38,452 bases of DNA from CALMEH01 sp964548225 (lineage in GTDB: Bacteria > Acidobacteriota > Blastocatellia > Pyrinomonadales > Pyrinomonadaceae), in contig CAZJQP010000045.1 of assembly GCA_964548225.1 (NCBI GenBank), positions 1 to 38,452 of the forward strand. Reading direction: 5' to 3'. Shown here one piece after another: positions 24,270 through 32,000 of the stretch. The notes under the pieces are model-generated. The model worked only from the letters and a program-made list of their open reading frames with translations, searched no databases and was not told the DNA's origin. The first letter of the stretch is position 1, and each line of letters opens with the position of its first letter. Position numbers and translations under genes: made by a program.

Positions 24270-24494
24270 TTAGATATAAACCACAATTCTGCCCGACAGA
24301 TAGCCTTTATGCTTTTTCGAGCCGCCGACATAAACTTCGCCGTCGCCGTTGTCCGCCTCGAAATACGCTTCGCCGTTGCGGTCGGTGTATTCGCCCGAAG
24401 TTACGCCGCGCAATAAACTGCTGAAACCAAGCGCGACTTTTTTTCCTTCCGCCGGTTTGCCCGAACTTTGATAGATTACTTTGACTGTTATCAA
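24270..24494 (-). CDS. Small beta-domain protein, possibly translationally coupled to the CHAP gene
   Basis: A 74-residue frame starting ITVKVIYQSSGKPAEGKKVAL, the pattern of a carboxypeptidase-regulatory-like or bacterial Ig-like beta sandwich (strand, GKPAEGK turn, GEAYFEADNG, GEVYVGGS). There is no signal peptide. I prefer a TTG start at 24494, one base past the CHAP stop codon and eight bases after GGAG; another TTG at 24554 would overlap the CHAP gene by 59 bases. A programmed or accidental frameshift fusing it to the CHAP protein is a real alternative. Confidence 0.6.
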   Translation of the reverse strand: MITVKVIYQSSGKPAEGKKVALGFSSLLRGVTSGEYTDRNGEAYFEADNGDGEVYVGGSKKHKGYLSGRIVVYI

Positions 24495-24495
24495 A

Positions 24496-24954
24496 TTATG
24501 GTCTCCAAAATCCTTTAATACTGGAATCTGATACCTTGACCGTTCGTCGTCCAACTTGATTGAACATCTCTGTTACATAACAAGCTTTTTTTTCAGCATC
24601 AGATGATGCCCTGCCCCAATTCATTTCGCTGATTTCAACTTGATATGGTTTATCGGTGTTGCGTTCATAAATTACGCGCTCAACAACTGCCACATGACCA
24701 ACTCCGGGTGATTTGAAAATTATCACATCACCTTGTCTAACTTCTTTAGTCTGTATGTTTGTTGTCCAAGTTCCGGCATTTCCGCGTTGCTTATTCCCTG
24801 TCCGTTGTTTGATGTAATCCGTGCAGTAACCTTTTCCGTAATATTTCGCGCATTTATCTTGGGCGCAGGTTTCAACCGTAAAATAATCCAGCGCAAAGAT
24901 ACCCGCCAGAACTCCCAAAGCCATAATCAAAACTAAAAAACTGATTTTCTTCAT
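24496..24954 (-). CDS. Secreted CHAP-domain amidase/peptidase
   Basis: A 152-residue exported protein with an N-terminal signal or anchor (about 4-24) and a CHAP (NlpC/P60-like) domain. The catalytic Cys44 sits in GYCTDY and His87 in GVGHVAVVE; the EISEMNWG segment (107-114) matches the end of the CHAP core. CHAP enzymes cut peptidoglycan peptide bonds or glycan-peptide amides. A strong AGGAGG lies seven bases before the ATG at 24954. It is the promoter-proximal gene of the secreted run and is divergent from the regulator at 25347. Confidence 0.88.
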   Translation of the reverse strand: MKKISFLVLIMALGVLAGIFALDYFTVETCAQDKCAKYYGKGYCTDYIKQRTGNKQRGNAGTWTTNIQTKEVRQGDVIIFKSPGVGHVAVVERVIYERNTDKPYQVEISEMNWGRASSDAEKKACYVTEMFNQVGRRTVKVSDSSIKGFWRP

Positions 24955-25346
24955 AATTTTCCTCCTGTTTTTTTGGAACACTAACTTTTTACCTTTATCT
25001 CACCAACAAAATCCACTCAAATTTCTTCCATTTCCGCTCAAAATTCTTTGAGAACCCGGATTTCTTGCTGATTTCGGCAAAAATGTCTTGTTTTACACTT
25101 TGACCGATGATAAAATCTCTCCGTTTTATTTTTTTGCATAAACCTCGATTGAGCGTTTTTTTACAAAAATCGTTCCGAGCGTTTCGTTTGTTGTCTTTCG
25201 ACAGATTTGCCATTGTTGGCAATATTTTTTTGAAATTTTGTTTTTACAATACCAAGGATAATAGAAATTGGCGGTTTGACAATAGATTTAACTTAAAATT
25301 TTCGTGAAATAATCGTGAAACCGTCAAAGATTTCAAAAATATAGTG
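24955..25346. other. Divergent intergenic region between the CHAP operon and a regulator gene
   Basis: AT-rich DNA of about 390 bases with no convincing gene; the short Lys-rich frame at 24995-25222 looks spurious. It should hold the promoters of both the secreted-protein run (-) and the winged-helix regulator (+). A TTGACA at about 25276 is the only near-consensus -35 I see. CGTGAAA is repeated twice near 25303-25321. Confidence 0.5.
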
Positions 25347-26570
25347 ATGAAAAACCTTTCGAGAATTTATTTTTTTGATGATTTTCAGTTTGATGCCGAA
25401 CGGCTTGCGCTTTATCACAAGGAAAACCTCGTTAAAGTCGGCGACAGAAAAACGATGCAGGTTTTGGCAGTTTTATTGCAGAATCCGAAAAAGCTGACCG
25501 CACACGACGAAATTATCGAGCAGGTTTGGCAGGACAATCCGCACGGCGTAACGTCGGCGCATATCGGTCAATATATCAGCAAATTACGCAAGATTTTTGC
25601 GGAATTTGCGTCCGAAAAAAGCTACGTTGAAACTGTCAAAGGTCGCGGCTATTTGTTTATCGCCGATGTCTTTCAAAAAGAAACAACGACAAATCAAAGT
25701 ATTGAAACACGGACTTTTTCCGAAAGTATGCCGGATGAAAAAGCAGATTCGGCGCGTGTTTTTCCGAAGTTCGCATTGGGCGCGGCGGCTTTGATTTTGA
25801 TTAGCTTGGCGGCGTTTGGGGCTTGGACTTGGGTGTCCGAAGGCGGCGACGAGGAAAAAATCCGGCAGGTCGTTAAAGAATCGCAAATATATGAATCGCT
25901 AGTGCTTTACAAAAATCCGACGGCGTTTCAGGAAGAACATTTTGACAAATATTGGACTACCGAATTCGCTGCCGAAAGTAACTATGACCGCCGCCGAATC
26001 AGAGATTCAGTCAAAAAACTTATCGAAGAAGGCAAACATTACGGAGATGAAACAAAAAACGAAGTGTTTGAGTTTCAGTCAATCGAGATTGATCGCAAAA
26101 ACGAAATGGCAGTTGTCAAAACGCTGGAAAAATGGTTTATCGCCGTCTATTTTTCGGATGGAACGTTGCAGAGAAACAAAACCGTCGGACCTTATTTTGT
26201 CAGCTACATTGTTCGTAAAGTTAATGGGCGATGGTTGATTGAAAAATCCACAACCGCCCGCGTTAATCGCCCCACGCCGCGGCTCACGGATATTGCGGTG
26301 GTTTCGGAAATCAAAGCCGGAGAACAATTTTTTGTCCGCCTGACCGGACAAGATTTTGAAGCCGAAACCGTTTATCTCGAAGTTGTCGGCGCAGGCTGTC
26401 CCGAAAGCCAACCGTGTAAAGTTCCGAATTCGGCTTTGCGCGAGAAATCGAAACTTTCAGAAATTGTTTTGGACAATGTGCCGCTTACTTTGGCATCGGG
26501 TGATTTTCGTATTACCGTCCGCAACGGCGATTCGCAAACATCCAATCCGATAAATTTGAAAGTGCCGTGA
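25347..26570 (+). CDS. CadC/ToxR-like winged-helix transmembrane regulator with IPT-like C-terminal domain
   Basis: A 407-residue one-component regulator. Residues ~8-107 are an OmpR/PhoB-type winged helix ending in the typical KSYVETVKGRGYLF. One membrane helix lies at about 142-163. The outer part has a domain of the IMS/NTF2-like style (about 170-300, ending VNGRWLIEKS) and a C-terminal beta domain (about 305-405) that looks like an IPT/TIG sandwich (FFVRLTGQDFE and LASGDFRITVRNG). The DNA-binding half would be cytoplasmic and the sensor half periplasmic. It diverges from the secreted-protein operon, which is its most likely target. The start is ATG 25347; a GTG one codon earlier is possible. 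Confidence 0.85.
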   Translation: MKNLSRIYFFDDFQFDAERLALYHKENLVKVGDRKTMQVLAVLLQNPKKLTAHDEIIEQVWQDNPHGVTSAHIGQYISKLRKIFAEFASEKSYVETVKGRGYLFIADVFQKETTTNQSIETRTFSESMPDEKADSARVFPKFALGAAALILISLAAFGAWTWVSEGGDEEKIRQVVKESQIYESLVLYKNPTAFQEEHFDKYWTTEFAAESNYDRRRIRDSVKKLIEEGKHYGDETKNEVFEFQSIEIDRKNEMAVVKTLEKWFIAVYFSDGTLQRNKTVGPYFVSYIVRKVNGRWLIEKSTTARVNRPTPRLTDIAVVSEIKAGEQFFVRLTGQDFEAETVYLEVVGAGCPESQPCKVPNSALREKSKLSEIVLDNVPLTLASGDFRITVRNGDSQTSNPINLKVP

Positions 26571-26666
26571 GTTATTATTTTTCTTAACAATACAAATAGG
26601 CACATTTCCTAAATTCTTGAAATCTTGCCGAAACGATTGACTTTCGGTTATCATATTTCCCACGCT

Positions 26667-27647
26667 ATGACCGAAAATTTGATGATTTATGAGTTTGCGG
26701 ATTTGCGTTTTCTCCCGATTCAATCAATTCTCGAAAACACGACGAACGGCAAAAAAATCAAGCTAACACAAACGCATTGTCATTTTTTGCTGGCACTTTT
26801 GCAAAAATCGCCCGATGTTATCGAATATGACGAGTTTCGTCAAAAGGTTTGGGTGCAATCGGTGGAAATGTCTGATTCGCTCAAACATCTGATTCACGAA
26901 ACAAAAGGCAATCTGGTCAAAATTCTCAAACGCGAAGGCTTTCCGTCTGATTTTATCGAATCGAAAGCGGGCAAAGGTTATCGCATAAAAATTCCCGTTC
27001 GCATTGTCTCCACCGAAATTGAAAAAGCAAAAGACGGAAATTCCGACGCGCTTTTCAAAACGCTTTCCGCCGCATTTTACGGCTTGCTTTTCGCGCTCGC
27101 TTTACTTTTGGAAACGGCTTATCAATTTGATTCTTACGGCGCGTCGGCGATTGGTTTCGGTTTGCTTCTGGCGATTTGGAACGGCGCGTTGATGTTTTCT
27201 GCATTGAGTTTTTCTACCAAAAAATTTCACTTCGGCGTAGTTTTGTTAATCTTCAGCACGTTGTTTTCGTGTTTGGCAATGGCGTTTTTTCTGCCGTTTG
27301 AGCCGATAACGCTCGCCCGATTTCAAACTCAGCCCGCCTTTGCCGCTTTTCTGAAAAACGTCCTGATTTATTTTCTGCCGCTCGGCATTTTTTGCATTTT
27401 CACGCCGTTTTATTTGGTTTCACGCCAACTATTTTCAACTCTCCAAAAAATTCTGCTGAAACTTTTTCTGCTTTTGTTTTTGGCTTTGATTTATTCGCTC
27501 ATTTCGACATTTTATTTGCTCGACAATCTAATTCCGGCGAAGTTTCACGCGCTTTTCGTAACGCTCGCGTTTTTGCGTTTCATCTTTTATTTCGGTTTAG
27601 GCACGGCGTGTCTTTTGTGGGCAAGAGCGCGACTCGAAGCCGATTAA
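26667..27647 (+). CDS. Winged-helix regulator fused to six transmembrane segments
   Basis: A 326-residue protein. Residues ~8-112 form a winged-helix domain of the transcriptional regulatory C-terminal type, ending in FIESKAGKGYRIKIPV. The rest holds about six membrane helices (near 135-157, 163-186, 190-212, 232-252, 265-285 and 295-315) with short loops and no obvious sensor domain. This layout is rarer than CadC-type single-pass regulators and suggests sensing of membrane state or a small hydrophobic ligand. The ATG at 26667 is preferred over an upstream TTG. It follows the first regulator by 96 bases on the same strand. Confidence 0.8.
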   Translation: MTENLMIYEFADLRFLPIQSILENTTNGKKIKLTQTHCHFLLALLQKSPDVIEYDEFRQKVWVQSVEMSDSLKHLIHETKGNLVKILKREGFPSDFIESKAGKGYRIKIPVRIVSTEIEKAKDGNSDALFKTLSAAFYGLLFALALLLETAYQFDSYGASAIGFGLLLAIWNGALMFSALSFSTKKFHFGVVLLIFSTLFSCLAMAFFLPFEPITLARFQTQPAFAAFLKNVLIYFLPLGIFCIFTPFYLVSRQLFSTLQKILLKLFLLLFLALIYSLISTFYLLDNLIPAKFHALFVTLAFLRFIFYFGLGTACLLWARARLEAD

Positions 27648-27679
27648 ATTTTGCTGTTCCTAACAATAAATTTTCAGTT

Positions 27680-27724
27680 CATAAACTGTTTTGGGGATAT
27701 TTTATCCGACATAGTTTATGGTTT
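27680..27724. repeat. Dispersed 45-bp element, copy 1
   Basis: Matches 38 of 45 positions of the element at 37720-37764. The shared core is ATATTTTATCC flanked by CATAAACT and ATAGTTTATGGTTT, so the outer parts are inverted. Further AGTTTATAGTTTATAG words follow here. It lies between the six-helix regulator and the M24 peptidase. Confidence 0.85.
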
Positions 27725-27779
27725 GGAGTTTATAGTTTATAGTTTTACTTATTTTTGAGATAGCTTCCCTGAAAATTTT

Positions 27780-29135
27780 ATGAAAAATCTAATCAAAAAC
27801 GGTTTCTGCACTTTTGCAGTTTTATTTTTTCTGCAATCTTTGGTGGTTTTCGCTCAAAACAAATCAAATGAACCGCTTCCGAAAATGCCGCGTTTGCTTA
27901 CTCAACGCGAACAGATGGATGTGCGCGAGATGTGGCTCAAAAAGCGGCTTGACACAATGGTTTTGCCGATGATGCGGCGGCACAATATTTCGATGTGGAT
28001 TGTTGTCAATGAAGAATTTAATTCAGATCCGGCGACGGAATATATCGTGCCGCCGATGCCGATTGTCGGGAGTCGGGATTTTTTTATTTTTGTTGACAAT
28101 GGCGAAAAGCTCGAAAAAATTGCGATTGTGCGTTATGCGGAAGAGCGTTTGAAAAATCATTATCAGATGATTAGTGTTTCGCGTGATAAATTGGTGGAAA
28201 CTTTGCGCGGGACGGTGGCGAAATATAATCCGAAAACGATTGCTTTGAATATGGGCGGCACACGCGGACAGCAGAACGGTTTATCGCACACTTCGTATAA
28301 AATGCTGGCGGAAACTTTGGGAGCAGAAACGGAGAAAAAATTTATTTCGGCGGCGAATTTTCTAACCGAATTTTTTGATACGCGAATTCCCGAAGAAGCG
28401 GAACATTATCGAACAGCGGTTCTCGTAACCGATATTTTGACGCGCCGTGCTTTTTCAAACGAAGTCATCACGCCCGGCAAAACGACGGTCGGCGACGTGC
28501 GTTGGTGGTTTTTGCAGCAATTAAATAATCTTGGGCTTTCGACCTGGTTTCAGCCGGATTTGCGTGTGCAGAGACAATCAAAAACAACCGCGACGAATCA
28601 GCAATTTTTGTCTGTGGCTGATGAATCGCTCGTTTTGGAACGCGGCGATGTGATTCATATTGATTGCGGCTTGAATTATATGGGGCTTTCGACCGATTGG
28701 CAGAAACACGCTTATATCTTGAAAAAAGGCGAACGCGATGTTCCCGCCGGAATGAAAACCGCACTCAAAAATACGAACGCTTTGCAAGACGCGATTTTCA
28801 AATTTGCGCGTGTCGGGATGACCGGCACGGAAGTTTATGATGCGGCAATGGCGGAGATGAAACGTCAAAACATCGAAGCGATGATTTATTCGCATCCGAT
28901 CGGCACACACGGACACGGACTCGGCGCGTCAATAGATTTCCGCCGCATTATCGGCACTTCGCCCGACAGAATCCGTCTCGGTTCGTATATGTCCATCGAA
29001 TTGAACACTTCGACCGTTCTACCCGAATGGAACAATCAAAAACTGACGATTATGGCGGAAGACGATGCGTTTATGACCGAAAACGGTTATGAATTTTTCC
29101 GTCCGCGACAGACTGAGTTTTATTTAATCAGATAG
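27780..29135 (+). CDS. Secreted M24-family metallopeptidase (Xaa-Pro aminopeptidase-like)
   Basis: A 451-residue exported peptidase of the creatinase/aminopeptidase P fold. A signal peptide covers about 1-25 (ends VVFAQ). The N-terminal creatinase-like domain runs to about 200. The pita-bread domain carries the metal ligands Asp295 (HIDCG), Asp306 (STDWQ), a His in SHPIGTHGHGLG (372-382), Glu407 (SIELN) and Glu427 (MAEDDAF). It probably removes N-terminal residues before proline, or is a related aminopeptidase, in the periplasm. No clear Shine-Dalgarno. It is not obviously linked to moeA downstream. Confidence 0.88.
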   Translation: MKNLIKNGFCTFAVLFFLQSLVVFAQNKSNEPLPKMPRLLTQREQMDVREMWLKKRLDTMVLPMMRRHNISMWIVVNEEFNSDPATEYIVPPMPIVGSRDFFIFVDNGEKLEKIAIVRYAEERLKNHYQMISVSRDKLVETLRGTVAKYNPKTIALNMGGTRGQQNGLSHTSYKMLAETLGAETEKKFISAANFLTEFFDTRIPEEAEHYRTAVLVTDILTRRAFSNEVITPGKTTVGDVRWWFLQQLNNLGLSTWFQPDLRVQRQSKTTATNQQFLSVADESLVLERGDVIHIDCGLNYMGLSTDWQKHAYILKKGERDVPAGMKTALKNTNALQDAIFKFARVGMTGTEVYDAAMAEMKRQNIEAMIYSHPIGTHGHGLGASIDFRRIIGTSPDRIRLGSYMSIELNTSTVLPEWNNQKLTIMAEDDAFMTENGYEFFRPRQTEFYLIR

Positions 29136-29142
29136 AAAATTA

Positions 29143-29206
29143 GCCACGAATTACACGAATAAACACGGTTTTTTTTCTATTTGTGTTCATTCGTGTAATT
29201 CGTGGC
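29143..29206. repeat. Inverted repeat of CACGAAT words directly upstream of moeA
   Basis: Arms at 29143-29166 and 29183-29206 pair over 24 bases with one mismatch and a 16-base loop. The right arm ends GTAATTCGTGGC and is followed by AAAAAATTT and the moeA ATG. It is the same family as the repeat at 31289-31355. Confidence 0.92.
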
Positions 29207-29215
29207 AAAAAATTT

Positions 29216-30466
29216 ATGATTCCGATTTCAGAAGCACAAAAAATCATTAAAAGCAAAACTCCCGTTCTTGCGTCCGAAACGATTGAAATTGAAAATTCCG
29301 TCGGGCGCGTTTTGGCGGAAATTGTCAAAGCCGATATGGATTTGCCGCCGTTTGACCGTTCACAAATGGATGGTTTTGCGGTTCGGGTCGAAGATGTAAA
29401 AAATGTTCCGGCGCATTTGCGGATTATCGGCGAATCGGTGGCGGGCGCGGGTTTTGATAGAAAATTAAAGTCGGGCGAAGCCGTGCGGATTATGACCGGA
29501 GCGCGAGTTCCCGACGGCGCAAATGCCGTGCAGAAAGTTGAATTGACACGCGAAAATTACGGTTTTGTCGAGATTTTGGAAACCGCAAATATCGGGCAAA
29601 ACATCAATAACCGCGCTTCGGAAATAAAAAAAGGCTCAAGGATTTTTGCAAAAGGCGATGTTATTAACGAACAGATGATTGCCACGATTGCTTCGTTCGG
29701 TTATGAAAAATTAAAGGTTTTTGGGAAGCCGCAAGTCAAAATTATTTCGACGGGAAGCGAGATTGTCGAAATTTCAGAAACGCCGAAGAAAGACCAGATT
29801 CGCAATTCAAATTCGATGATGCTCAAGATTTTGACCGAAAAAGCGGGCGCGGAAAGCGAGATTTTGCCGCACGTCCGCGATGATTACGAAACTTTAAAAC
29901 ATAAAATCGCCGAAGCCGTCGGCATCGGCGCGGAAATTCCGATTTCGAGTTTCAAAATCAAATCCAAAATCCAAAATCCAAAATCCAAAATTTTAATTAT
30001 TACCGGCGGCGTTTCGGTCGGCGATTATGATTTTACAAAACCTGTTTTGAAAGAACTCGGCGCGGAGATTTTCTTTGAAAAAGTTTCGCTGAAACCGGGC
30101 AAACCGACGGTTTTTGCGCGGCTTAATGACGTTTTGATTTTCGGTCTGCCGGGAAATCCGGTTTCGGTAGCGGTTACACATTATTTGTTTGTGCGGACGG
30201 CAATTTTGCAGATGCAATCGGCAAAATCAAGTGAATTAAAAGGCGGTTTTGCCATTTGCTCAGACAAAATTAAAAGCGCGAAAGAACGCGATTGTTATTT
30301 GCCCGTTTCGCTTTTAACGAATAAAAAAGGACAATTAACAATCGAAACTCTGCGCTTTTCGGGTTCGTCAAATTTCATCGCTTTTTCACACGCCGACGCG
30401 CTCGTGTTTGTGCCGCAAGGGAAAGATTTGGAAAAAGGTGCGGCGGCAAGTATATTGTTTTTATAA
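29216..30466 (+). CDS. moeA: Molybdopterin molybdenumtransferase MoeA
   Basis: MoeA inserts molybdate into adenylated molybdopterin, the last step of molybdenum cofactor synthesis. At 416 residues the length is normal. Family motifs are LPPFDRSQMDGFAV near 43-56, GEAVRIMTGARVPDGANAV, the TGGVSVGDYDF loop, and KPGKPTVFA followed by FGLPGNPVS. The ATG at 29216 starts MIPISEAQKII, as in relatives; a GTG at 29183 would begin inside the right arm of an inverted repeat. A heptamer repeat (29954-29994, AAAATCC units) encodes a Lys/Ile/Ser insertion just before TGGVSVGD. It is the first of three same-strand genes with moaC. Confidence 0.95.
   Translation: MIPISEAQKIIKSKTPVLASETIEIENSVGRVLAEIVKADMDLPPFDRSQMDGFAVRVEDVKNVPAHLRIIGESVAGAGFDRKLKSGEAVRIMTGARVPDGANAVQKVELTRENYGFVEILETANIGQNINNRASEIKKGSRIFAKGDVINEQMIATIASFGYEKLKVFGKPQVKIISTGSEIVEISETPKKDQIRNSNSMMLKILTEKAGAESEILPHVRDDYETLKHKIAEAVGIGAEIPISSFKIKSKIQNPKSKILIITGGVSVGDYDFTKPVLKELGAEIFFEKVSLKPGKPTVFARLNDVLIFGLPGNPVSVAVTHYLFVRTAILQMQSAKSSELKGGFAICSDKIKSAKERDCYLPVSLLTNKKGQLTIETLRFSGSSNFIAFSHADALVFVPQGKDLEKGAAASILFL
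29954..29994 (+). repeat. Heptamer tandem repeat (AAAATCC) inside moeA
   Basis: Consecutive 7-nt AAAATCC units, with degenerate edges, encode FKIKSKIQNPKSKI just ahead of the conserved TGGVSVGD motif. The insertion is in frame. Confidence 0.8.
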
Positions 30467-30540
30467 TTGAACTTTGATCTTTGATCTTTGATCTTGGAAA
30501 GTTCAAAAATCAAATTTCAAAGTTCAAAGATCAATTATTT
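30465..30540. repeat. Imperfect dyad of TTTGATC/GATCAAA words between moeA and the methyltransferase gene
   Basis: TTTGATC is repeated three times on the left; TTGATCTTTGA (30481-30491) pairs exactly with 30524-30534. The region spans from the moeA stop codon to two bases before the next ATG. Confidence 0.8.
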
Positions 30541-30541
30541 T

Positions 30542-31288
30542 ATGCAAAAAGCAGTTGCAATGGCGCATCCGGCGATTTATGAAACCGTCGAAAAAATTTT
30601 GGAAAACGAATCGGGCGGAAAACTTCTCGACGTTCCTGCCGGACATGGTGCGCTTGCGGTTAAATTAAAAAATCTCGGTTTCGACGTTTATTGTTGCGAT
30701 CTTTATCCCGAACTTTTTTCGCTTGACGAATTTGAAATCAAAGGCGGAAATTTGGACGAAAAACTTCCTTACGAAGACAATTTTTTCGATAAAATCGTTT
30801 GCATCGAAGGCTTGGAACACATCGAAAATCCGGCGAATGCGATTCGTGAATTTGCACGGATTTTGAAGAAAAACGGCGAGTTAATCGTCAGCGTCCCAAA
30901 TATTATGAACATCGAAGAGCGTTTGAAATGGCTGTTCAGCGGCTACACTTCGCACTTCAAGCCTTTGTCGAAAGAAGCCTTAAATAAAATCCGCGAAAGC
31001 ATCAAGGAAAGTTACGCCGGAATGGACGAAGTTGCGCTGCACGTTAATCCGATTGGTTATTCGGAAATTAGATTTCTGCTCGAAAAAAGCGGCTTTGAAG
31101 TCGAAAAAACTTATCTCGACAAGCCGAAACGAAATTCGCTTCTATTCTTGCCGATTGTTTGGACAATTCGACTTGCGTCGCGTTTTTCTTCAGCAAATAA
31201 ACGAAAATCGCGCTGGACGGACGAATTGAATTCCGACGAAGTTTTACTCGGCGGAAATACTTTAATTTTTAAGGCAAAGAAGAATTAA
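30542..31288 (+). CDS. SAM-dependent methyltransferase (class I)
   Basis: A 248-residue Rossmann-fold methyltransferase. Motif I is LLDVPAGHGALAVKL (about 24-38), the motif II acidic residue is in CCDLYPE, and DKIVCIEGLEHIENP marks motif IV with the EHIENP signature of the UbiE/Methyltransf_11 type. The acceptor is unknown. The C-terminal ~90 residues include a basic segment and a hydrophobic FLPIVWTIRLA stretch. The ATG at 30542 follows a phrase dyad; a TTG at 30488 would be inside it. Lying between moeA and moaC does not by itself make it part of cofactor synthesis. Confidence 0.87.
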   Translation: MQKAVAMAHPAIYETVEKILENESGGKLLDVPAGHGALAVKLKNLGFDVYCCDLYPELFSLDEFEIKGGNLDEKLPYEDNFFDKIVCIEGLEHIENPANAIREFARILKKNGELIVSVPNIMNIEERLKWLFSGYTSHFKPLSKEALNKIRESIKESYAGMDEVALHVNPIGYSEIRFLLEKSGFEVEKTYLDKPKRNSLLFLPIVWTIRLASRFSSANKRKSRWTDELNSDEVLLGGNTLIFKAKKN

Positions 31289-31355
31289 CCACGAATTAGA
31301 CGAATATCACGAATAAAATAAAAATAATAATTCGTGATATTCGTCTAATTCGTGG
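31289..31355. repeat. Perfect 26-bp inverted repeat directly upstream of moaC
   Basis: Arms at 31289-31314 and 31330-31355 are exact reverse complements with a 15-base loop. It starts at the base after the methyltransferase stop codon and ends 11 bases before the moaC ATG. The right arm TCTAATTCGTGG plus CAAAAAA nearly equals the matching part of the repeat before moeA. Confidence 0.95.
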
Positions 31356-31366
31356 CAAAAAAACGT

Positions 31367-31834
31367 ATGAAACTTTCGCATTTTGACGAACAAGGCAAGA
31401 TAAAAATGGTTGACGTTTCTGCCAAAGAAACGACTTCGCGGATTGCGGTCGCGTCGGCGAAGGTTTTATTAAATTCAGAAACGCTTGAAACCTTAAAAAA
31501 TCAAACAAATCCGAAAGGCAATCCGCTCGAAATTGCGCGAATCGCCGGAATTATGGTGGCGAAAAAATGTTCGGAATTGATTCCGCTGTGCCACACAATC
31601 AATCTTTCAAAGGCTGATGTTCGTGCTGAATTAACCGATTACGGCGTTTATCTCGAAGCCGAAGCGAAAACAAATTCGCAGACCGGCGTTGAAATGGAAG
31701 CCTTGACTGCCGTAAGCGTTGCCGCGTTGACGATTTACGATATGTGCAAAGCCGTGCAAAAAGACATTGTTATCACGGAAATTCAATTAGAATCAAAACA
31801 AGGCGGCAAAAGCGGCGATTTTTCCCGCAAATAA
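31367..31834 (+). CDS. moaC: Cyclic pyranopterin monophosphate synthase MoaC
   Basis: MoaC turns 3',8-cyclo-7,8-dihydro-GTP, the MoaA product, into cyclic pyranopterin monophosphate. At 155 residues it has the usual length. Signatures are HFDEQGKIKMVDVSAKE near the start, KGNPLEIARIAGIMVAKKC, the LIPLCHTI active-site segment, and GVEMEALTAVSVAALTIYDMCK followed by KDIVI. The ATG at 31367 gives MKLSHFDEQG, as in relatives; an upstream GTG lies within the inverted repeat. moaA, moaB, moaD and moaE are not in the window. Confidence 0.96.
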   Translation: MKLSHFDEQGKIKMVDVSAKETTSRIAVASAKVLLNSETLETLKNQTNPKGNPLEIARIAGIMVAKKCSELIPLCHTINLSKADVRAELTDYGVYLEAEAKTNSQTGVEMEALTAVSVAALTIYDMCKAVQKDIVITEIQLESKQGGKSGDFSRK

Positions 31835-31925
31835 TTTGATTTTTGACCAATCACGATGTTTTTTCGAGCAGACACGCGATTTTTTGCTAATTGATACGAT
31901 TTTTCCGTCATCTAAAAAAAGTTCT

Positions 31926-31954
31926 TTGGTTACGAACGAACTTTAAGGTAGAAT
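31926..31954 (+). promoter_or_regulatory. Likely sigma-70-type promoter of the M50-like gene
   Basis: TTGGTT (31926-31931), a 17-base spacer and TAGAAT (31949-31954), with the ATG at 32001 preceded by AAGGAG. Just upstream, four GATTTTTT-like words recur every 17-24 bases (about 31838-31909) without a clear role. Confidence 0.5.
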
Positions 31955-32000
31955 AAAACGTAAATGTTGGCGAAGATTTGAAAAGGAGTTTTAGAAAATT

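Noticed and set aside
24995..25222. 75-codon minus-strand frame with many Lys and Arg
   Set aside because: AT-rich intergenic sequence, no Shine-Dalgarno, no pattern suggesting a folded domain; it fills the divergent promoter gap.
29183..29215. GTG start extending MoeA by 11 residues
   Set aside because: These codons are the right arm of the inverted repeat; family members begin at the ATG at 29216.
29143..31834. Molybdenum cofactor riboswitch upstream of moeA or moaC
   Set aside because: The structures there are simple long hairpins of CACGAAT words, not the multi-stem Moco RNA motif, and the genes almost abut.
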